From Edaphochlamys debaryana (Eukaryota; Chlorophyta; Chlorophyceae; Chlamydomonadales), in assembly GCA_016858145.1 (NCBI GenBank), contig JAEHOE010000018.1, positions 620,001 to 684,000 of the forward strand: 64,000 nucleotides of DNA, in the 5' to 3' direction. Numbering within the stretch: position 1 is the stretch's first letter; each line of letters starts with the position of its first letter. Below the pieces are notes generated by a model that ran no database searches, was not told where the DNA came from, and saw nothing but the letters and a program-made list of their open reading frames with translations. A program made the position numbers and the translations under genes. This document shows positions 57,801 to 64,000 of the stretch, piece after piece.

Positions 57801-60800
57801 GAGGTCGGGGGTGGAGAGCTTCGAGGTCACGCACATCGGCAGCCGCATGTTTGCCGGGGGGCACGGCCGGGGGCTGGTGCTTGACCTGGGGCCGCTGGTG
57901 CATGCGGTGGAGACGGTGGGACTGCCCGAGTGGCTGACGTTGAGCGACGAGCTGGACTGCTGGAAGCTGCGCCTGCACCCGCCGGCGGCGGCGGCGGCAG
58001 CGACGGCGGCAGCGGGTGGAGCAGGCAGCGATGGAGGCGTTGGGGCCAGCCTTGGTGGAGGCAATGCATCGGCGCTCGGCGGCGGCGGTGGAGGCGGCGG
58101 CGGGGGCGGCGGCGGCGGAGCCGGCGGCGGGCTGGAGCTGTCTGACGACGCCTGCACGCGGCTGTGGGTCGGCAGCTTCCGGCACTGCGCACGCAACGAG
58201 CCCAACACCCGGCGTTACGGCATCGAATGGCAACACGGCTGCGTGATGCTGCACGGCACACCAGTCGCCTCGCTGCTCCATAGCCCGACGGCGCTGAAGC
58301 AGGTGCTAGCGCAGCTGGAGGCGGCGGTGGAGACAGAGGTGCAGAAGCGCCTGCCGCGAGACAGCAAGCGCCCGCGCCTCAAGGCCTACGCCCCAGTGCC
58401 GGCGGCCGGGGCGATGCTGCTGGAGTTCTGCCACAACGAGGCGGCGATCTGCGCTATGGCGGTGGCACCGGCGGTGGTCCGCGCCGGGGCCGGCGCAGCC
58501 GGCGGCGACGGGCCGGGCCGTGGAGACGATGAAGCCAAGGCTGTGCTGTGCGCTGACTGCGTGCCCGGCGCGGGCTCGCTGCTCCGGGCCTCGACGCCGG
58601 CCAGCACCCGGGTGAGGCCTGGGTTGGGCCCCGGGCGGGATCATGCCGATGCTGAGCGGATGGACGAGACGGGGCCGGAAAGCCTGAAAGTACCTCAGGC
58701 GGCTGGGCCGGCTGTCGGCTCGGCTGGCCCCAGACCTTTCTGCCACCACATCACCATCGCTGCCGCAGCTGGGCCAATGCATCACGCACTCTGTCCGGCA
58801 CCTTGCTCCTCCCGCCCTCTCACCCCCTGCCAGGTGCTGCAGGTGGTGTGGGACGCCACGGACCCGCAGCTGATGAGCTTCGAGGAGCGGCTGACTGTGG
58901 TCGTGGAGGCGCGGGCGCAGCTGGAGCTGATCAAGCTCACGGTCGAAAGCCGCAGCCCCAGACTGTAGTGGTCGTGATGGCCTTGGTAGTCCCCGTGCCG
59001 CAAGCAAGCTTGCAGGTTACGTTACACTTCAGGGAACGCTATGCATGGCTGGGCGGTATAAGTTGGAGGTGGATGCAGTTGCGGGCGTCTGGAAGGCAGT
59101 CAGCGCGGAGGAGCGCTACGGGGGGGGGGTGGCTGTGGGCGACGCGCCCAGGGGGGGAGGAAGGAGGAAGAACGATGTGGCGTGCAGCCGAAGAGGGTGA
59201 GCAAGCCGGCCGGGATGGCTCAATCTTCCATGCGTAGATAGACTTGCTGAGAACAAGGGAGCAACTAGCTGTGTGACGGGTCATTGTAGCGTACGGATTG
59301 GAGCAGGAGAGCTGACTGCCAGGGGGGCTAGCTGCCTGACGGCGTGGACGGCCGTCCCAGGGAGAGCGTGGGGCCGTGGGCGTCGGGACGGCGGGGTCAC
59401 GCGCCGAAGTGAGGAGGCTTGAGGCACAGAGTGTTGGTGATGTAGATAGAGTGGGCCGGGTGGAACCGGGCTTGATCTGCAGCTTACAGCGCTCATGCTC
59501 CCGTCCCCCAGCACCTATTGATACCAGTACAGTAGGATGCGCATGACAGCACGCCCGCAAGCAGAACAGGACAAAGGAAGCCCTGAGGATGAGACGGCCA
59601 GAGGAACGTACAGAGAGGAGTTACATCATCATGGCACAGCCTTCCATTACGGAGCCGACCAGCCGATGGCAAAACAGGACGGCCCCTCAAACATCATGGG
59701 GCATGACATGAGCCTATGGAGCATGGACATCGGTTGGGTGCGGGAGCCTAGGGTATGCTCCACGCGCCTGAGAATGGCAACCGAGCCTGTTGCATGCGCC
59801 TTCGCCACGCTAATAGCCTTTACCTAACACCGGAGCACTCATGCACATGCTTGCTGGTCACAGATCATCGGCCTGTACTGGCCGTCTGGCCACCAGTAAC
59901 TAACGATCAATGGGTATCTATCTCTGTGAGTTCGTAACTCATGGCACTAGATAGTCTCTGCCTGTCTACCTCTGCAAACTTGCCCGAGGAATCCCCGGGG
60001 GATGGGGAAGAAGCCTGCCTGCAAAACTCCAAAACAATCCACCACAAAATCCATGCCTCCCATGAAATAGCACCTCAGCCACGGGTCACCGGTGGAGCGC
60101 ATGGGCCGTAAGCAACGCTGCTGACGCAGGCCAAAAGCGCCCTGCGGCACCCCGACCCATCGCCCTCTGACTGACTGAGGCGCTCAGCACACGCGCCGTG
60201 CGCTCGCCAGGCTCTTCAGCAGTCCCGAGAAGAGGCCGGCGGGGCTCTTGCGCCGCGAAGCCGACGCACCGCCTCCGCACGCCTCCCCATCCTCCAAGCC
60301 CGCGTGGCCTGCCCCCGGCAGGTGGCACGCCGCCTGCGCGTGTGCCAGCCCCTCCGCCTGCCCCTGCCCGTGCCCGTGCCCGTGCCGCCCCGACGGCGCA
60401 GAGGGCGAAGGGGCAGTGGAAGAGCCGGAGGACCCGGGGCCGGCGGCGGCGGCCGGGGTGGTGCCAATGGCGACGGCGCCAGAGGTGCTGCCGCCGGCAC
60501 TGCTGCTCGCGCTGGGGGAGCCGGAGCCCGACGGCCCAGAGGAGGAGCGGCCGCCGTCGGCCCCCGGACCGGCGGCGGTCCCGGGGCCCATCTTGGCCAG
60601 GCGCTCCCCGGCCGCCACGGCGGCGCAGTGCATGGCCGCCGAGTAGGACTCCAGGCCGCGCAGCTTGATCTTCTCCCCCGTGCCGGGAGCGCTGCGAGAA
60701 GGGCGCAGGCTCGTCAGGCCGGCTGTCGCGAAGAGCCTTTCTCCGAGATGCTGTACGCGTGTACGGGTTTCGGAGGTTCCAGTCTGCACAAACCCGCCCA

Positions 60801-63800
60801 GCTGCCGGTTACCAGCTTCCCGTGTCTGCTCGGCAAGCATTGCAGGAGAGACCCGCGCTATCAGCGCTACCTTCCTGCATCCCTGGCCAGCCGCCTCTCG
60901 CCCCTGTCTCCCTCCTCCTCTCTCGCCCTCCCTCCCCTCCCCTCCCCTCCCCCTCCCCTCCCCTCACCGGCAGTCGAACACGCAGTCCAGCTCCACGTCC
61001 TCCCCCAGGTCGAAGGCCGTGCGCACCTGGCGCTGGAACTCCTCCATGCCCTCGCGCCCGGGCTTCACCTGCAGCCGCACCACCTGCGTGGCGGGCGTGT
61101 GTGTGTGGAGGGGGCGGGGGGAGGAAGGGAAGAGCTGTTGGTTTGGGGCGGCATGACTCAGGAGCCGGCCGGCGCTGAGCCCCTCAGCCCTCACCCCCTC
61201 AGGCCAAGGTTATCCCATACGCATGTCCTCGCCATGCCGGTCTGGACCTATCCCTTCGTACCCCTTTGGCCAGATATCTCCCTTCGTATCCCTTGGGCAG
61301 AGACTACTTGCCTTGCCGTTGTAAACAATTGCCATGGTGGGGGCCGCAGCCGGCACCTGAGTCTTCAGGATGGAGCGCCAGTCGGGGAGTGTGTGCTTGC
61401 AGAAGCGGCACAAGCGCTCCTCCTCCCGACCCGCGGACTGAAGCTGCCTGCAAGGCCCAACAAGAACACATCGTGAACGAGACGTGACTCAGGCCAAGGT
61501 GGTCCGCGCGGGCTGGAGGTAGGGCTGGCACCGAAACCGGGTAGGGGGGCAGCAACACGCCGTAGTGGGACACTCACGGCCCTAACCCCGAGGAGCGCCG
61601 GCACCAACCCGGAAACCCACAACGATACGTACCATCGCGCTAGGCATTTCGCGTGCACGCCCCGGGGGCATTGGCAGGGATGCTCAAGGGGCGATGCCTC
61701 GGTGGCCGCCTCCAGGCACACCCAGCAAGCGTCGTCCTCACACGACATGCGTCGTGAGGGCTCCGCAGACATTTGGGCGTGGGTCGTGTCGCCCCGCGAA
61801 TCGGCGTTCCCAGCGGTCGTCGCAGTTGGACGCAGCGCACCGGGCAGCCTGTCCTGCTATAGTGACTAGACTCTGACACTGGGGCTGTGCGCGGTTGTTC
61901 CCTGCTGCAGGTATTGCTTCAGCAATGCGTGACCTCTCAGTTGCGAGTGTTCCGAGTGTTGCAAATCTAATCGCGTGGTGTAGAGTAAGCTGTGTAGAAG
62001 AATAGGTCACAGGCTGGTGTGGAGTTGGCAATACAGGCGGCCCGAGCGTCGTGCAACTGGTATCCGCAACAGTTGCGGGCCCTCGAAGTAGTTCGCCAGT
62101 TGCGCACCATCGCAGTTCCCCCTTCCCCAACGCTGCCTGCAAGCGCATATGTGAACAGGGTGCATACAAGCGCGCCCGAAAGACAACTGCGACGGTCGAC
62201 TCCGGGATGGTGCGCGCTGTGCTCACTCCACCTTACCCCGACAGACTTGTGCAATGCATACACTTGCTTGGTTTCACAACGGTGCACAGGCGCTCAGGCC
62301 TAAGAGCTAGGCCTGAGCAAGGTCAGCAGTAGCTGGGCCTGGGCTGGGTCCTGCTGGGCGCACGCCTGTGCGCCTTCGCGCAAAGATTGTGCTTGGAGTA
62401 TGCTGTGCTTCCTATGATGATGATGAATGAACGCGCGTGCGTTTCATCCTCCAGCGGCACCAGAGCCACCTCAAATGGCTGGCAGTCTGGCGAGTCGGCG
62501 AAGCGTAGAGGAGGACCAGTCGGACGGGACGAACTGGGGCTCACTGTAATGGAGAACGGCAGGGCGTGGAGGGCAAGCGTGTCAGCTGGGGGGAGCAGGG
62601 GGCATGGGAGGGCTGGTCGGCAGCTTGGTCGGTGTCCGCGAACAATGCCTCAGCGACCATCAGCCGCCCCGCCATGGATATGCGTGAAAGGGGGGTATCC
62701 TGTAAGGGAGGTACGCTGCCCACTGGCTCGAGGGGCCATGCGGGGAAATGTTGGGGCCTGGCGGGGAGATGTGGCGGTCCGGTGCGGGGCAAACCCGCGA
62801 CGAGCCCGGTGTCCCCCGTCTGAAAACACTGCACAGTGGCAATATGCATCTGTGACAAAAGTGAATTAGACAATACGGCGTTAGGAGAACGAACAAGCTC
62901 TCCCCGGCAGAATTCACTTGCACTTGCACCCTGGTGTTGCGCTTGACAGCATGACCGCTGCGTAGATTCTAACAACGTATACTGTCCATCGCTTGGTTCG
63001 GCATGGCGACCAAGCGCAGGGGCGAGGACGCAGCGCGTGTGCTGAGCTATGGCGACGTCCTGCTGCGCGTTCAGGACGTTGTGCTTCTGGAGGGCCCTGA
63101 ATGGCTCAACGACCAGGCAAGCGGTTCGCTCGGGACGCTGGTAGGCGCTCGCCTGACGTCAACCGGCGATGATGGGTGTTGCACCCCCACGCACCTCCCT
63201 GGCGCAGCACCGAGCTGGCCTACGGAGATGAGGCCCGTGGGGATTCGGCCGGGGTCGGGGACCGGTCAATAGGGGCTGTGTACCGGGCTTTAACGGCAGG
63301 ACGCCTGCATCGGATCAGGGGTACAACGGGGGGCAGGGGAGTCAGACGACGGCGAGGGTGGCTAGCGCAGGGGGCCCGCTGGACCCTGCCCAGACCACAT
63401 TACAGCCAACGTGTTGCCATCGGCGCAACGGGGCCCTGTTGAAACAACGTGTCACCACTCAACCCACACCACAGATCGTCTCCTTCTGGTTTGAGTACCT
63501 AGACGAGGAGCACGTGGCAGCCGCGGCGGCCCGGCGGGGCCCCGAGGCCGCCTCGGCAAGGGCCTCGATTCTCCTCCTTCCGCCCGCCACAACCTTTCTG
63601 CTGATGCACGGCGCGGGTGAGTGCCAAGGACTTCAACGCAAAGGTCCAGAGCCAAAGCAATCCTCAGTTGGCACCGTGTGTAGGGGATCTGTGTCTATTT
63701 TCGGTAGCGGCGAAGCCCCCCGCAACCCCCGCCCCCCGCCCCCCGCCCCCCGCCCCCCGCCCCCCCGCCCCCCCGCCCCCCGCAACCCCCGCCCCCCAAT

Positions 63801-64000
63801 GATTGAAAGGATTAGACTATTGAAAGGATGATTGGAGACAAAGACAGTTGACAAAGGAAAGGATTGAGAGGCACTTGTGCTATGTGGGGGTGAGGGTTCG
63901 ACTTCGGGTCCGCTGACGCCCTGGCTTGCCACCCACCCACCCGGCCCAGACATGGCCGCTGAGGTCCTGGCCCCTCTCAAGGTGCGATGCGGGTGACCAT

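Overview
This window reads as nuclear DNA of a volvocine (Chlamydomonas-type) green alga. The DNA is very GC-rich, genes are broken into many short exons by GT-AG introns of about 100-250 bp, and several genes carry TGTAA polyadenylation signals. The gene families also fit: a plastid-targeted NTRC, extracellular SRCR proteins, a secreted enzyme with a polyproline hinge, a receptor-type nucleotide cyclase, and alga-style ankyrin proteins. Most long open frames run across introns, so the gene models here were built by joining exons at splice sites that keep phase and protein homology. I saw no tRNA, rRNA, CRISPR array or intact transposon.

Left part (1-28.3 kb): a serine-rich unknown gene (minus, runs off the left edge) is divergent from a lipoate-protein ligase gene. 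Then come an F-box-like/ankyrin gene and an SRCR gene (both minus), a large secreted glycoside hydrolase with two discoidin-like regions (minus), a second ankyrin gene (plus) holding a pure GGGGCC-type hexanucleotide run in its coding sequence, and a second SRCR gene (plus). The two ankyrin genes are paralogues, and so are the two SRCR genes. The SRCR proteins and the hydrolase have signal peptides and probably act in the wall or extracellular matrix.

Middle (30.2-45.8 kb, minus): a receptor-type class III nucleotide cyclase with a bacterial solute-binding-like ectodomain, one membrane span and two cyclase homology regions, the second degenerate. It is followed upstream by a complete NTRC gene with a transit peptide.

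Right part (46.4-64 kb): an LRRC40-like leucine-rich-repeat gene (divergent from NTRC), a conserved gene of unknown function with a TPR-like look, an F-box/LRR-like gene, a RING-CH E3 ligase-like gene (minus), and the first exons of a SENP8/DEN1-type NEDD8 protease running off the right edge. The RING-CH gene and the protease both belong to ubiquitin-type pathways and are divergent neighbours, but nothing in the sequence links them functionally.
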